Positions 16,292 through 25,536 are shown, numbered from the stretch's first letter. The stretch is 64,000 nt of DNA from Enterovibrio paralichthyis (GCF_019209835.1 NZ_JAHUTS010000020.1:26081-90080); one strand, 5' to 3'. Notes: a model not told the origin generated them from the sequence alone. A program made the numbers and translations.

Positions 16292-17995
16292 ATGTTACGC
16301 GCTGGCTATTTGCTCATTCTTCTTTGCTGCGTCCTGCCGACCCTGTTTGGGTTGGCAGGCGTTGCCGTATCTTCTGTTGGCTACATTCCACCGCTGGCAA
16401 TGCACTCTCCGTCGCTTGACGGTTTCTCGATGGTCTTTGACTGGGAAGGTGTCTGGCAGTCAATTTGCCTGACCGTTTGTACAGCGCTGCTCAGTACTTA
16501 TCTGGCCTGTCTGATCACCTTTGCGATTTTGCAATCGAGTTGGGGCACCGCATTCTGGCGTAAAGTGGAAGTTTCACTTTCTCCGCTGTTGGCTGTGCCG
16601 CATGTGGCGTTTGCCATCGGTTTTGCTTTCCTGTTCGCCCCCACAGGTATGGGGATGCGGGTGATGGAGCTGTTTGGCTTTGGCGGTGCAGAAAACGCCG
16701 CCGATTTGGCGCTGATGGTAAAAGACCCTTACGGCCTTGGCCTTATCGTCATGCTGGCGCTGAAAGAAGTGCCTTTCCTGCTGCTGATGAGTTTGTCTGT
16801 TTTGCAGCAGGTGAATGTGAAAAATGTCGAGAAAGCGGCGGCTTCCCTCGGTTATAGCCGTGCTCAAGCGTGGTGGAAATGCGTGTTCCCGCAATGGCTG
16901 GCAAAACTGCGTTTTCCCTTGCTGGCGGTGATGGCCTACGGGCTTTCAGTGGTGGACGTAGCCCTTATCATTGGCCCGACCAACCCGCCAACCTTTGCCG
17001 TACTGGTGTGGCAATGGTTTAACGATCCGGACTTAGCATTACTGCCACGCGCGTCTGCAGGGGCGGTGGTGCTGTTGATGATTTCCCTGATGCTGATTGG
17101 CGTTGCCCGCCTGATCGAATGGGGCGTGACCCAAGGCTTCAGACGCTGGCAATATTCCGGTCGGTGTGGTTTTGCATTGCCGGGCAAATCGGTGTTTGCG
17201 GTGCTGCTGACTCTTTCAGTTGCCATGGTGCCAATCACCTTGCTGTGGAGCTTTGCCCAACGCTGGCGCTTTCCGGATTTACTGCCAAGCCGATACAGCC
17301 TGCGTTTTTGGGAATACGAGTGGTCATCCATTGTCGGCACCATTGAGCAGAGCATTGTGATCGCACTGATTGCTGCGACACTGGCACTAGGACTGGCACT
17401 ACTGGCGCACGAATACCGCCTGCGCCACCGCGTGCAAATTCCGGGGTATGTGATTGCGGTTCCTATGCTGGTACCACAACTTTCCATCCTGTTCGGCATG
17501 CAGGTTGCCACCCTTTATGTGGCTGGCGATGCACACTTTTTCTGGGTGTGTTGGGCGCATTTGTTCTTCGCCTTCCCGTATGTGTACCTCTCGTTGGATG
17601 GCCCTTGGCGCAGCTATGATGAACGCCTGACCCGCGCGGCGTTGAGTCTGGGTAAATCCCCGCTGAATGTCTGGCTTCGCATCAAGCTGCCTATTCTGCT
17701 GCCTGCGATTTTGTATGCCTGGGCGATCGGGATCAGCGTAAGTTTGGCGCAGTACCTGCCAACATTGGTGTTGGGGGCGGGGCGCATCACCACATTGACG
17801 ACTGAGGCGGTTGCACTGTCAAGCGGCTTTGACCGCCGCGTGACGGCCATTTACGCCATTTGGCAGGCGCTATTGCCATTCCTGTTCTTCTCACTGGCGA
17901 TCCTTATCAGTCACCTGCAGGTGAAATATCGCCGTGTTTCCTTCAAAGGTTTGTTCCGAAATGAGCTTATGTCTCGAAAACCTCGCCATTCGTAA
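16292..17995 (+). CDS. ynjC: ABC transporter permease, YnjC type (two fused permease modules)
   Basis: A 567-residue inner-membrane permease with two tandem binding-protein-dependent transport modules, as in ThiP/SfuB-like proteins. Each half has an EAA loop contacting the ATPase: EKAAASLGYSRAQAWWKCVF near 188 and TRAALSLGKSPLNVWLRIKL near 447. About 12 hydrophobic segments are seen. It starts 5 nt after ynjB and its end overlaps the ATPase gene by 35 nt, so the genes are tightly coupled. Confidence 0.84.
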   Translation: MLRAGYLLILLCCVLPTLFGLAGVAVSSVGYIPPLAMHSPSLDGFSMVFDWEGVWQSICLTVCTALLSTYLACLITFAILQSSWGTAFWRKVEVSLSPLLAVPHVAFAIGFAFLFAPTGMGMRVMELFGFGGAENAADLALMVKDPYGLGLIVMLALKEVPFLLLMSLSVLQQVNVKNVEKAAASLGYSRAQAWWKCVFPQWLAKLRFPLLAVMAYGLSVVDVALIIGPTNPPTFAVLVWQWFNDPDLALLPRASAGAVVLLMISLMLIGVARLIEWGVTQGFRRWQYSGRCGFALPGKSVFAVLLTLSVAMVPITLLWSFAQRWRFPDLLPSRYSLRFWEYEWSSIVGTIEQSIVIALIAATLALGLALLAHEYRLRHRVQIPGYVIAVPMLVPQLSILFGMQVATLYVAGDAHFFWVCWAHLFFAFPYVYLSLDGPWRSYDERLTRAALSLGKSPLNVWLRIKLPILLPAILYAWAIGISVSLAQYLPTLVLGAGRITTLTTEAVALSSGFDRRVTAIYAIWQALLPFLFFSLAILISHLQVKYRRVSFKGLFRNELMSRKPRHS

Positions 17996-18623
17996 ATCCT
18001 CTGGCGAGGTGCTGTTTTCGTCGCTCAATATGCGCGTAGAAAAGGGCGAAGTGCTGTGTTTGATGGGGCCAAGTGGCTGCGGAAAATCCACCTTGCTGGA
18101 TGTGATTGCCGGTCACCTGTCTGATGAATTCAGCTATTCCGGCCGTGTAAAACTCGATGGCATCACCCTTGATGCCATTGCCGCGCACAAGCGAAATGTC
18201 GGCATTCTGTTTCAGGATGATCTGTTATTTCCGCACCTTTGTGTGTGGGAAAACCTCGCGTTTGCGTTACCTGACCATATCAAAGGCAACGAGCGCAAAG
18301 AGCGGGCAATGCAGGCGTTGAAAAATATTGCCCTGACCCAGCTTGCAGACTCTTATCCGGATCAAATCTCCGGCGGTCAGCGTGCGCGGGTCAGCCTGAC
18401 CCGCATGCTGCTGGCAAACCCTAAAGTGGCATTGCTGGATGAACCGTTCAGCAAACTGGATAAAGCGCTGCGCACCCAGTTCCGTGACTGGGTGGTAGAA
18501 CAGCTGAAAGAAGCGAACATTCCCGCTTTGATGGTCACCCATGATTTAGAAGACATCCCGCCGGGCAGCCAGTTGCTGTCTTGGCCGTGGAACGCAAACG
18601 TAGAGGAGCACGTATATGCTTGA
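17961..18623 (+). CDS. ynjD: ABC transporter ATP-binding protein, YnjD type
   Basis: A 220-residue ATPase with Walker A (GPSGCGKST), signature ISGGQRARVSL and Walker B (VALLDEPFSKLD), and H-loop (VTHDLED). I chose ATG 17961 (MSLCLENLAIRK) because AAAGG lies about 11 nt upstream; the in-frame ATG at 17934 would deepen the overlap with ynjC. A single ATPase gene implies a homodimer energising the fused YnjC permease. Its stop overlaps the next gene by 8 nt. Confidence 0.86.
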   Translation: MSLCLENLAIRKSSGEVLFSSLNMRVEKGEVLCLMGPSGCGKSTLLDVIAGHLSDEFSYSGRVKLDGITLDAIAAHKRNVGILFQDDLLFPHLCVWENLAFALPDHIKGNERKERAMQALKNIALTQLADSYPDQISGGQRARVSLTRMLLANPKVALLDEPFSKLDKALRTQFRDWVVEQLKEANIPALMVTHDLEDIPPGSQLLSWPWNANVEEHVYA

Positions 18624-19233
18624 CAGTTTTGGCATTAAAACCGTGCGCCGCCCGCTTTCGATTGTGGCGGAGTGGGTAGATGAACTGGGTATCAGCGCTA
18701 ATCAGGTGACGGTTGCAGGCTTTGTGATTGGGGCGCTGGCACTGCCAGCATTGGCCTATGAACAATACACCCTGGCGCTGGTGTGCATCATGATAAACCG
18801 CGTGATGGATGGCCTGGATGGCGCACTGGCGCGTATTCAGGGTATTACCGATGCAGGTGGCTTCCTCGATATCAGCCTCGACTTTCTTTTCTATTCGATG
18901 GTGCCGTTTGGCTTTGTGCTGGCTAACCCAGAGATAAACGCTGTCGCGGGCGCGTTCCTGATTTTCTCGTTTGTCGGTACGGGGGCGAGCTTCCTCGCGT
19001 TTGCCATCATGGCGAGCAAGCAGGGTATTGATGATCCGGTTTACAGCAACAAGTCGCTCTACTACATGACGGGGCTGACCGAAGGTTCAGAAACTATTCT
19101 GTGCTTTATGATGATGTGTATTTTCCCGGCGACCTTTGTCACCATTGCCTTTGTATTTGGTGCTATGTGCTGGTTTACCACGGGCTCCCGTATTTATAAC
19201 GGCTTCCAGACCCTGGAGCGCCGCATCCGATAA
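18616..19233 (+). CDS. ynjF: CDP-alcohol phosphatidyltransferase family membrane protein, YnjF type
   Basis: A 205-residue membrane enzyme of the CDP-alcohol phosphatidyltransferase family, as E. coli YnjF (about 206). The catalytic signature is present near residues 57-82: MDGLDGALARIQG followed by GGFLDISLD, with the Asp residues that bind metal and CDP. Family members transfer a phosphatidyl group to an alcohol in the membrane; the acceptor is unknown. It overlaps ynjD by 8 nt and is the last gene before a terminator. Its presence with a VTT-domain protein suggests a lipid-linked step. Confidence 0.85.
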   Translation: MLDSFGIKTVRRPLSIVAEWVDELGISANQVTVAGFVIGALALPALAYEQYTLALVCIMINRVMDGLDGALARIQGITDAGGFLDISLDFLFYSMVPFGFVLANPEINAVAGAFLIFSFVGTGASFLAFAIMASKQGIDDPVYSNKSLYYMTGLTEGSETILCFMMMCIFPATFVTIAFVFGAMCWFTTGSRIYNGFQTLERRIR

Positions 19234-19240
19234 GCTGCTG

Positions 19241-19266
19241 GCCACCCGAAACTCGGGTGGCTTTCC
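19241..19266 (+). terminator. Terminator after ynjF
   Basis: Stem GCCACCCGA / TCGGGTGGC with a 3-nt loop, followed by TTTCC. The T-tract is short. It marks the end of the rhodanese-ynj operon. Confidence 0.7.
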
Positions 19267-19482
19267 TGCAATATTTCTCACCTCAACACCATCAATGACC
19301 CGCTGCTTTTCTCCTTCTCTTTTGCCAATACCATACGGCGTTCTAAATAAAATCAATATATTCAATTATTTAGTTTATGAATGGCTTATCTCTTATCTGT
19401 GTAGTGGTCTAAATTTAAATTGTTTCATTTTTAAAACATTCCCCTTTCGTCTAAAACAACCTTTCTCTCGATAGGAGCAACC

Positions 19483-21591
19483 ATGTTGAGCACTATCAGA
19501 AGTAAATTGATATCAGGAATTGTTTTCCTGCTGGTCTTGCTGTCCCTGACAGCTGCTGCAGGCCTTTATTATGTGTTTCAGTTGGACAAGAACATTAAAG
19601 CCCTTAGCGAAGATATCGCGCCCACCATTGAAAATACCGATGACATGATTGCATCGCTGTGGGAACGGGGCAAAGTCGCCAACGAGATTATGGCGTCAGA
19701 AAGCAAAACAGAAATTGAAGCGCTGTACAAAGGTTTTACACCCTTAAACAAAGTGTTTGACGATTCCTACAACGCGTTGAAAGTGCTCATTTCAGGCAAT
19801 GAAATCGCGATTGCTGACGAAGCTGTCCAAGCTAACAAAGCGCTGCTGGAACATGTTGATTTGATGTACAAAGCGCACTACGCCGAGCTGGACGAACTGG
19901 AAAAAGCCCGCCGCCTTTTGGTGGATTTCGACAACATTGGCGCACAGATCATCACCGCACTCGATGAGTTTGCGATAGAAAATGAAGCAGAGATGGCGAA
20001 AGCGGAAGACCTTGGCGACCTGTTGGAAAGTCAGCCGGGTTCGACAGCGAAAGACGTCAACGCTGTACTTGGCGAGTTGTTTGAACGAGATTATCCGGTG
20101 GTGGAAGCGGCGCTAAAACTGCAACGTTATGTCATTGAAATGCAGGATACGGCCGGGGAATATCTGGCGGAAGAGTCTGATGCCAACCTGCCACCCATTC
20201 GCAAAAACTATGATGAGCTGGGTAATACAGTGCTGTCGTTGATGACGATACTCGAAGAGTTGGCTGAAACGGAAGAAGATAAGCAGGACACCATCGATCT
20301 TCGTAACCTGTTTGCCAAGTGGCAGGCATTGGCACTGGACGATGAGCAGTTGTTTGATTCTTACCGCGACAAGCTGCGGGAAGAGTTGGCGGCTGACCAA
20401 TACACCGAGACGCTGGAAAGCGATATTGCCCGCGCTGACGCGGCGTTGGAAAAACTGGCAGCGTCTGCAGATATGATTGCTGAGACCGCAGACGATAAAG
20501 CGGCTACCGCAGTTCAAACGGCGGTCACCATGGTAGCGACGGTGTGGGTCGTGGCATTGGTGTTCGGTGTTGCCATCACCCTCATCTTGATGCGTTCAAT
20601 CCTCAAACCGGTAGATTTACTGCTAGGCCGTATGAATGATATCGCGCAGGGTGAGGGGGATTTAACCCAGCGTGTGGATGAGAGTGGCAAAGATGAAATT
20701 GCTGCTCTGGGTAGGGCGTTCAACGGTTTTGTCGTCAAAATCCAGAGTCTGGTTTCACAGATTGCCAAAGAGTCAGAATCGCTCAATACCTCTATTTCGG
20801 CTATCTCCAGTCTTTCTAGCCGTGTCAGTGACCGGGTTCAGGTACAAAGTGACGAAGTGGAATCTGTGGTCAGTTCTATCGTGCAGGTCAACGAAGCGGC
20901 AGACAGTATTTCGTCAAATGCCCAGAACTGTTCTGATGCCTCGCGTTCGGCCAGTGAAGATGGTGCGTCCGCAAGGCAGGTTGTTCAACAGGCAGTGACG
21001 TCAGTGAAGGGGCTGGCGAGCGACATTGATGCCAGCTCCAGCGTGATCAACCAGCTCAACACGGAAGTGGCGAATATCGTGTCGGTGCTGAGTGTGATCC
21101 GCGATATTGCTGAACAGACCAACCTGTTGGCACTGAATGCGGCTATCGAAGCAGCCCGTGCCGGTGAGCAGGGACGTGGTTTTGCTGTGGTGGCGGATGA
21201 AGTGCGCACCCTTGCTTCACGCACCCAAAACAGCACCAACGAAATCCAGACCATGATCGACAGCCTGAAGAAAGGGGCGGATGACGCGGTATCCTCGATG
21301 AATCGTTCGAAAGAGGGCGGGGAAAGCACCGTGAACTACGCACAGGCTGCGGGTGAAGCGTTGGATCGTATCTCGTCTGCGATTGATGAACTCAACGCCA
21401 TGAACGAGCAAATCGCTACTGCGGCAGAAGAGCAACGCGCGGTGGTTAACTCCGCGACCAGCAGTGCGCGTAACGTACAGGATGTGGTGGAAGAGAGCCG
21501 CGTGGCTGCCGGTGAAAACCTTGATTACACCAACAGTATGAGTGAGTCAGTTGGCCGACTGAGCCAGCTTGTTGGCCAGTTCAAGGTGTAA
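19483..21591 (+). CDS. Methyl-accepting chemotaxis protein
   Basis: Transmembrane chemoreceptor of 702 residues. The first membrane helix is at about 9-31, followed by a long helical periplasmic sensor (about 32-345) with acidic heptad-like stretches. The second helix is near 348-371, then HAMP (372-425) and the cytoplasmic signalling domain. The receptor tip is clear: IAEQTNLLALNAAIEAARAG near 545-565. No C-terminal NWETF-like pentapeptide is present (it ends VGQFKV). RBS AGGAG lies before ATG 19483. The helical-bundle sensor type gives no ligand prediction. Confidence 0.92.
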   Translation: MLSTIRSKLISGIVFLLVLLSLTAAAGLYYVFQLDKNIKALSEDIAPTIENTDDMIASLWERGKVANEIMASESKTEIEALYKGFTPLNKVFDDSYNALKVLISGNEIAIADEAVQANKALLEHVDLMYKAHYAELDELEKARRLLVDFDNIGAQIITALDEFAIENEAEMAKAEDLGDLLESQPGSTAKDVNAVLGELFERDYPVVEAALKLQRYVIEMQDTAGEYLAEESDANLPPIRKNYDELGNTVLSLMTILEELAETEEDKQDTIDLRNLFAKWQALALDDEQLFDSYRDKLREELAADQYTETLESDIARADAALEKLAASADMIAETADDKAATAVQTAVTMVATVWVVALVFGVAITLILMRSILKPVDLLLGRMNDIAQGEGDLTQRVDESGKDEIAALGRAFNGFVVKIQSLVSQIAKESESLNTSISAISSLSSRVSDRVQVQSDEVESVVSSIVQVNEAADSISSNAQNCSDASRSASEDGASARQVVQQAVTSVKGLASDIDASSSVINQLNTEVANIVSVLSVIRDIAEQTNLLALNAAIEAARAGEQGRGFAVVADEVRTLASRTQNSTNEIQTMIDSLKKGADDAVSSMNRSKEGGESTVNYAQAAGEALDRISSAIDELNAMNEQIATAAEEQRAVVNSATSSARNVQDVVEESRVAAGENLDYTNSMSESVGRLSQLVGQFKV

Positions 21592-21611
21592 AGTTAGTAC
21601 GCACTATTAGT

Positions 21612-21642
21612 GACAAGCCCGCAGATGCGGGCTTGTCTTTTT
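21612..21642 (+). terminator. Terminator after the chemoreceptor gene
   Basis: Perfect 11-bp stem GACAAGCCCGC / GCGGGCTTGTC with a 4-nt loop followed by TTTTTAT. It also lies downstream of the convergent amidase gene and could serve both. Confidence 0.9.
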
Positions 21643-21661
21643 ATCTCTATCCAGACTGTAT

Positions 21662-22327
21662 TCAACCCTTCAACAGTGCCTTCCACGTGTTCTTGCCGAC
21701 AATGCCGTCATCCATCAAGCCTTCCTTTCGCTGGAACTGCAGCACGGCGCGCAAGGTAGCTTGCCCAAACCTGCCATCAATCATCAATTTCAGGTTAAGT
21801 TTTTCATTAAGCAGGGTTTGCAGTCTCGCAACGGCCGCGCCGCTGGCCGTCAGTTCCAGCATGGGTTGGTCTTCGGCTTGTACGCTGCTGTCGGTGGCGT
21901 TTTTACGCTCGCCAGCGTCGGTCAGCCCCAGAACGGTTTTGTAGTCGAAAACCGGGCAGGTCTTAGTAGAGACTTCACAGTGGCCATGAAAAGTCAGCTG
22001 GTTATCGTAAGCGCGGTCAATTGCCTGACACAGTGCAATCACAGATTCAAACTGTGCCTTGGTGAAGTTTTCGCGTTTTAATCCATGCAGGCAGATGGCG
22101 ATGGTGCCCGTATTATGACCCTGCTGGGCTGCAGGGGTTTCTTCCAGCGAGCGGCCATCTTCAATCACGCCATCTTTGCGGATGAAGTAGTGATAGCCTA
22201 CATCCCGCCATCCCCGTTCTTTATGCCATTGCCGCATGATTTCCACACTGTCATGCTCCGGCAAATCACTGGCGCTGCAATGAAGAAAGACCCGGTCGAC
22301 GGGTCGCGTGGGTCTGGAAAAGTTCAT
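21662..22327 (-). CDS. N-acetylmuramoyl-L-alanine amidase, T7-lysozyme type, with peptidoglycan-binding domain
   Basis: Zn-dependent amidase cutting the bond between MurNAc and L-Ala in peptidoglycan. From ATG 22327 (AAAGG upstream; longer in-frame starts add an unlikely polar extension) it has 221 residues. H16 (LHCSAS), Y45, H116, K122 and C124 (HCEVSTKTC) reproduce the spacing of T7 lysozyme H17, Y46, H122, K128 and C130. A C-terminal PG_binding_1 domain spans about 157-221 (DGRFGQATLRAVLQFQ). No signal peptide is seen, so export would need a holin-like route or a secretion system. No other phage genes lie nearby. Confidence 0.88.
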   Translation of the reverse strand: MNFSRPTRPVDRVFLHCSASDLPEHDSVEIMRQWHKERGWRDVGYHYFIRKDGVIEDGRSLEETPAAQQGHNTGTIAICLHGLKRENFTKAQFESVIALCQAIDRAYDNQLTFHGHCEVSTKTCPVFDYKTVLGLTDAGERKNATDSSVQAEDQPMLELTASGAAVARLQTLLNEKLNLKLMIDGRFGQATLRAVLQFQRKEGLMDDGIVGKNTWKALLKG

Positions 22328-22686
22328 GCTGATACCTTTTTCCTGAGTTTCGTTTTCCCTTCCTGTTGTTGATCCCTGTTCGACGGTCCCTGCCTGAACG
22401 GCTTCCCTCCTTGTCTCTGAAAGTATCGTTGCGGGCGGAGTGTGGCGGCATGTCATTGGTGGGACTTGAATAAGAAAACACTAAACAGTGCAGTGCATGG
22501 CATGTCGCTATTTTCCAGATGCCGAAGCGTGATCCCCATTCAAAGCCACAAACAGTGGCGGGGTGATGCATTTCACACAACGTTTCCCATGCGACTTTTT
22601 TCCAGTAAATGTTAGTTATTTCATCTATTTGACTGGATAAGAAAGTCATAGCATTGCGACATCCGAATCAAACAGTAAGACATGCT
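22328..22686. promoter_or_regulatory. Intergenic region upstream of the PTS genes
   Basis: This 359-bp divergent region carries one CRP-like site (listed separately) about 110 nt before the EIIB start. I see no convincing promoter hexamers or terminator in the rest. Confidence 0.4.
22562..22577 (+). promoter_or_regulatory. CRP-like site upstream of the HPr-EI-EIIA operon
   Basis: GGTGATGCATTTCACA matches the CRP consensus TGTGA-N6-TCACA at 9 of 10 bases (G for T at position 1). It lies 110 nt before the EIIB ATG. The site at 28655 has the same half-sites, which supports shared catabolite control of the two PTS units. Confidence 0.55.
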
Positions 22687-22983
22687 ATGAAAGTTGTTGC
22701 TATCACCGCTTGCCACACTGGTATCGCCCATTGCTACATGGCAGCCGACCGTCTGGTTGAAGCTGCCCGCTCCCTGAATATTCAAATAAAAGTCGAAACA
22801 CAGGGTGCTATGGGTATCGAAAACAAAATCTCCGAACGCGAGTTTGATTCCGCGGATCATATATTGCTGGCCACTGAAATCAGTCCCTCCGAAAGCGAAC
22901 GCTACGCAGGTAAGCCCCTCACCATTGTGTCGGTGCAAGAAGCCATCAATCACCCTATTGCCCTTTTGAAAAAATTTAAGTGA
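22687..22983 (+). CDS. PTS fructose-type EIIB domain protein (orphan)
   Basis: Stand-alone EIIB of 98 residues. The phospho-acceptor Cys is in ITACHTGIAHCYMAAD (Cys9), the fructose-family C-x-x-G-x-A-H loop, followed by KVETQGAMGIEN typical of EIIB-fru. The usual T after the loop H is replaced by C. ATG 22687 is preferred over an upstream in-frame start. The stop overlaps or abuts the next gene, the HPr-EI-EIIA fusion, so the two are cotranscribed. Confidence 0.85.
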   Translation: MKVVAITACHTGIAHCYMAADRLVEAARSLNIQIKVETQGAMGIENKISEREFDSADHILLATEISPSESERYAGKPLTIVSVQEAINHPIALLKKFK

Positions 22984-22988
22984 ACATC

Positions 22989-25469
22989 ATGAGAAAAGAA
23001 GTCGCATTTACCTGTGAGCTGCCAAACGGCATTCATGCGCGCCCTGCAAACCATCTGGAAGCGGTCTGCGCCCAGTTCAAAAGCGAAATTACCCTGCGTA
23101 ACCTGCGCAACAACAATGAAGGTTCGGCAAAAAGCGTGCTGTCGCTGGTGGGTACTGACACTCTGCTGAACGACCCGTGTTCACTGATCATCGAAGGTGA
23201 TGATGCAGAAGCGGCATTTGATGTGCTGGCGAAATACCTGCAGGAAGAGTTCCCACACTGCGATGAAGAGCTGGTGGTGATGGATGAAGGCGACGTGACG
23301 TTGCCACAGTCACTGATGCGCCACAACCCAACACTGATCAAATCCAAACGCCTGTCTGCAGGTATCGGCAAAGGCAAACTGGTGCGTTACAGCGAGGTTG
23401 AGCTGTCCCTGTTCGCTCATGCCGCTTCTACCATGTCGTTTGATGAAGCAAAACAGCAAGTGACGGTTGCGCTGCTGGATAAAGCAGAACTAGCAAGTGG
23501 TCAGGAAAAAGAGATCATCAATGCCCATCTCGGCATTCTGAAAGACGAAGCGCTGAACGAAGCGGTGGCTAACTGCGTTGCACGCGGCGATACGCTGGCG
23601 CAGGCTGTTCTCAAAGCGGTAGAGGGTATTTGCGCGACACTGTTGCAGTCTTCTTCTGATTACCTGAAAGAGCGCGTGCTGGATATTAAAGATATCGCAC
23701 TGCAGCTTTTGATTGCGGCTCACCCGGAGATGAACGTTTCTACTGACTTCACCCTGACTGAAGCGTCTATCGTGATTGCCAATGACCTGACACCAAGCCA
23801 GTTCTTGGGCCTTGACCGCAATCACCTGAAAGGTCTGATCCTGACTCAAGCGGGCTCAACGTCTCACACTGTGATCCTGGCGCGTGCGTTTAACATCCCG
23901 GCTGTTTCCGGCGTGGCAGTGGAAGAATGCGCGGCGCAGGAAGGTGAGCTTATCTATATTGACGGCGGGCTGGGTGTGGTTTCCCCCGAGCCATCGCAGC
24001 ACGTTGTCACCTATTTTGAACGCGCGATCTGGCTAGCAGCGCAAATGGCGAAAAAAGAGAGCCAATTTGTGAACGAGTCAGGTAAGACCCGCGACGGCAA
24101 AGAAATCGAAATCGCCGCCAACATCGCGTGTACGGTTGAAGCGGCACCTGCGTTTGAAAAAGGCGCGGAAGGCGTTGGTCTGTTCCGCACTGAAATGCTG
24201 TTTATGGATCGCGCAACCGCACCGGACGAAGACGAGCAGTTCAATGCTTACAAAGCGGTGCTGGAAGCCGCAGAAGGCAAGCCGGTAATCATCCGTACTA
24301 TGGATATCGGCGGCGACAAGCCAATTGAATACCTGAACCTGCCACACGAACACAACCCGTTCCTGGGCTATCGTGCGGTTCGTATCTACCCGCAATTTAT
24401 CAGCCTGTTCCACACCCAAATCCGCGCGATTCTGCGTGCAGCACCGTTTGGTAAAACCAAGGTGATGATCCCGATGATCCAAAGCATCGAGGAAATCCGC
24501 TGGGTGAAAGAGCAAATCAGCATCGTGAAAGCGCAGCTGGATTGTGATGGCGTTGCGTACGGCGAGTTTGAGCTGGGCATCATGGTAGAAATCCCATCCG
24601 TGGCATTCATCATGGATCAGTTCTGTAAAGAAGTGGATTTCTTCAGCATCGGCTCTAACGACATGACCCAGTACCTGCTGGCCGTTGACCGCGACAATGA
24701 CAATGTGGCTAAGCTCTATAACAGCCTGGCGCCGTCATTCCTGCGCCTGCTGGATGCAGTTGTCACCGGCGCGCATGAGCACGGTAAATGGGTGGGTCTG
24801 TGTGGTGAGCTGGGCGCAAACAAGAAAGTGCTGCCACTGCTGGTAGGTGCAGGTCTGGATGAGCTGAGCATGGCCGCGCCAAGCATTGCCACCACCAAAG
24901 CGCAATTGAGCCAGCTGGACAGCGAACAGTGCCGCGAGCTTTTCGCTCAGGCATGCAACTGCCCAACCATTGCTGACGTTGAAGAGCTGCTGGAAACCTT
25001 CAGCCGTTCACAGGAAGGCAAGCCACTGCTGGCGACAGAATGTGTGCTGCTGGAGTGTGAATTCAACAGCAAGGAAGAAGCGATTCAAACGCTGGTTGGT
25101 AACCTGGGTATTCAGGGCCGTACCAACTTGGTGGGCGAGCTGGAAGGCGATATCTGGGCGCGTGAAGCGGTATTCACCACTGGTCTTGGTAACGGCTTTG
25201 CGATTCCGCACACCAAGTCAGACAACATTGTTCACTCATCGATTTCCATTGCACGCCTGAACAAGCCAGTGCGCTGGAGTGACGATGAAGACGGCGATGT
25301 CGAGTTGTTCATCATGCTGACGCTGAACAAAAACCAGGGCGACCAGCACATGCGCATTTTCTCCGGCCTGGCGCGCAAACTGATCCACGAAAACTTCAGA
25401 AATACCCTCAAAACCATGAAGACGGAAGAAGAGATGATCGGCTTCCTGACTTCAGAGCTAGGATTATAA
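22989..25469 (+). CDS. PTS multiphosphoryl transfer protein (HPr-EI-EIIA fusion, FryA/FrwA-like)
   Basis: A fusion that carries phosphate from PEP to a fructose-type EIIB. It has 826 residues, close to E. coli FryA/FrwA (about 831). HPr is at about 1-90 with the phospho-His in PNGIHARPAN. EI is at about 115-670 with the active His in QAGSTSHTVILARAF (near 290) and the PEP-binding barrel (GIMVEIPSVAFIMDQF, SIGSNDMTQY). EIIA-fru is at about 685-826 with the His in NGFAIPHTKSD. I chose ATG 22989 over GTG 22980 because AAGTGA is correctly spaced. It supplies a complete phosphorelay independent of general PtsHI. A terminator follows. Confidence 0.9.
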   Translation: MRKEVAFTCELPNGIHARPANHLEAVCAQFKSEITLRNLRNNNEGSAKSVLSLVGTDTLLNDPCSLIIEGDDAEAAFDVLAKYLQEEFPHCDEELVVMDEGDVTLPQSLMRHNPTLIKSKRLSAGIGKGKLVRYSEVELSLFAHAASTMSFDEAKQQVTVALLDKAELASGQEKEIINAHLGILKDEALNEAVANCVARGDTLAQAVLKAVEGICATLLQSSSDYLKERVLDIKDIALQLLIAAHPEMNVSTDFTLTEASIVIANDLTPSQFLGLDRNHLKGLILTQAGSTSHTVILARAFNIPAVSGVAVEECAAQEGELIYIDGGLGVVSPEPSQHVVTYFERAIWLAAQMAKKESQFVNESGKTRDGKEIEIAANIACTVEAAPAFEKGAEGVGLFRTEMLFMDRATAPDEDEQFNAYKAVLEAAEGKPVIIRTMDIGGDKPIEYLNLPHEHNPFLGYRAVRIYPQFISLFHTQIRAILRAAPFGKTKVMIPMIQSIEEIRWVKEQISIVKAQLDCDGVAYGEFELGIMVEIPSVAFIMDQFCKEVDFFSIGSNDMTQYLLAVDRDNDNVAKLYNSLAPSFLRLLDAVVTGAHEHGKWVGLCGELGANKKVLPLLVGAGLDELSMAAPSIATTKAQLSQLDSEQCRELFAQACNCPTIADVEELLETFSRSQEGKPLLATECVLLECEFNSKEEAIQTLVGNLGIQGRTNLVGELEGDIWAREAVFTTGLGNGFAIPHTKSDNIVHSSISIARLNKPVRWSDDEDGDVELFIMLTLNKNQGDQHMRIFSGLARKLIHENFRNTLKTMKTEEEMIGFLTSELGL

Positions 25470-25510
25470 TAACTATGTAATTCAAATAACCCAATCACGA
25501 GTACTTATTT

Positions 25511-25536
25511 GCCGCTCTCTCCGAGCGGCTTTTTTG
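25511..25536 (+). terminator. Terminator after the multiphosphoryl transfer protein gene
   Basis: Stem GCCGCTC / GAGCGGC with a 5-nt loop, followed by TTTTTTG. Confidence 0.9.

Noticed and set aside
21662..22327. Prophage
   Set aside because: Only one lysin-like gene is present; no integrase, capsid, tail or holin genes flank it.
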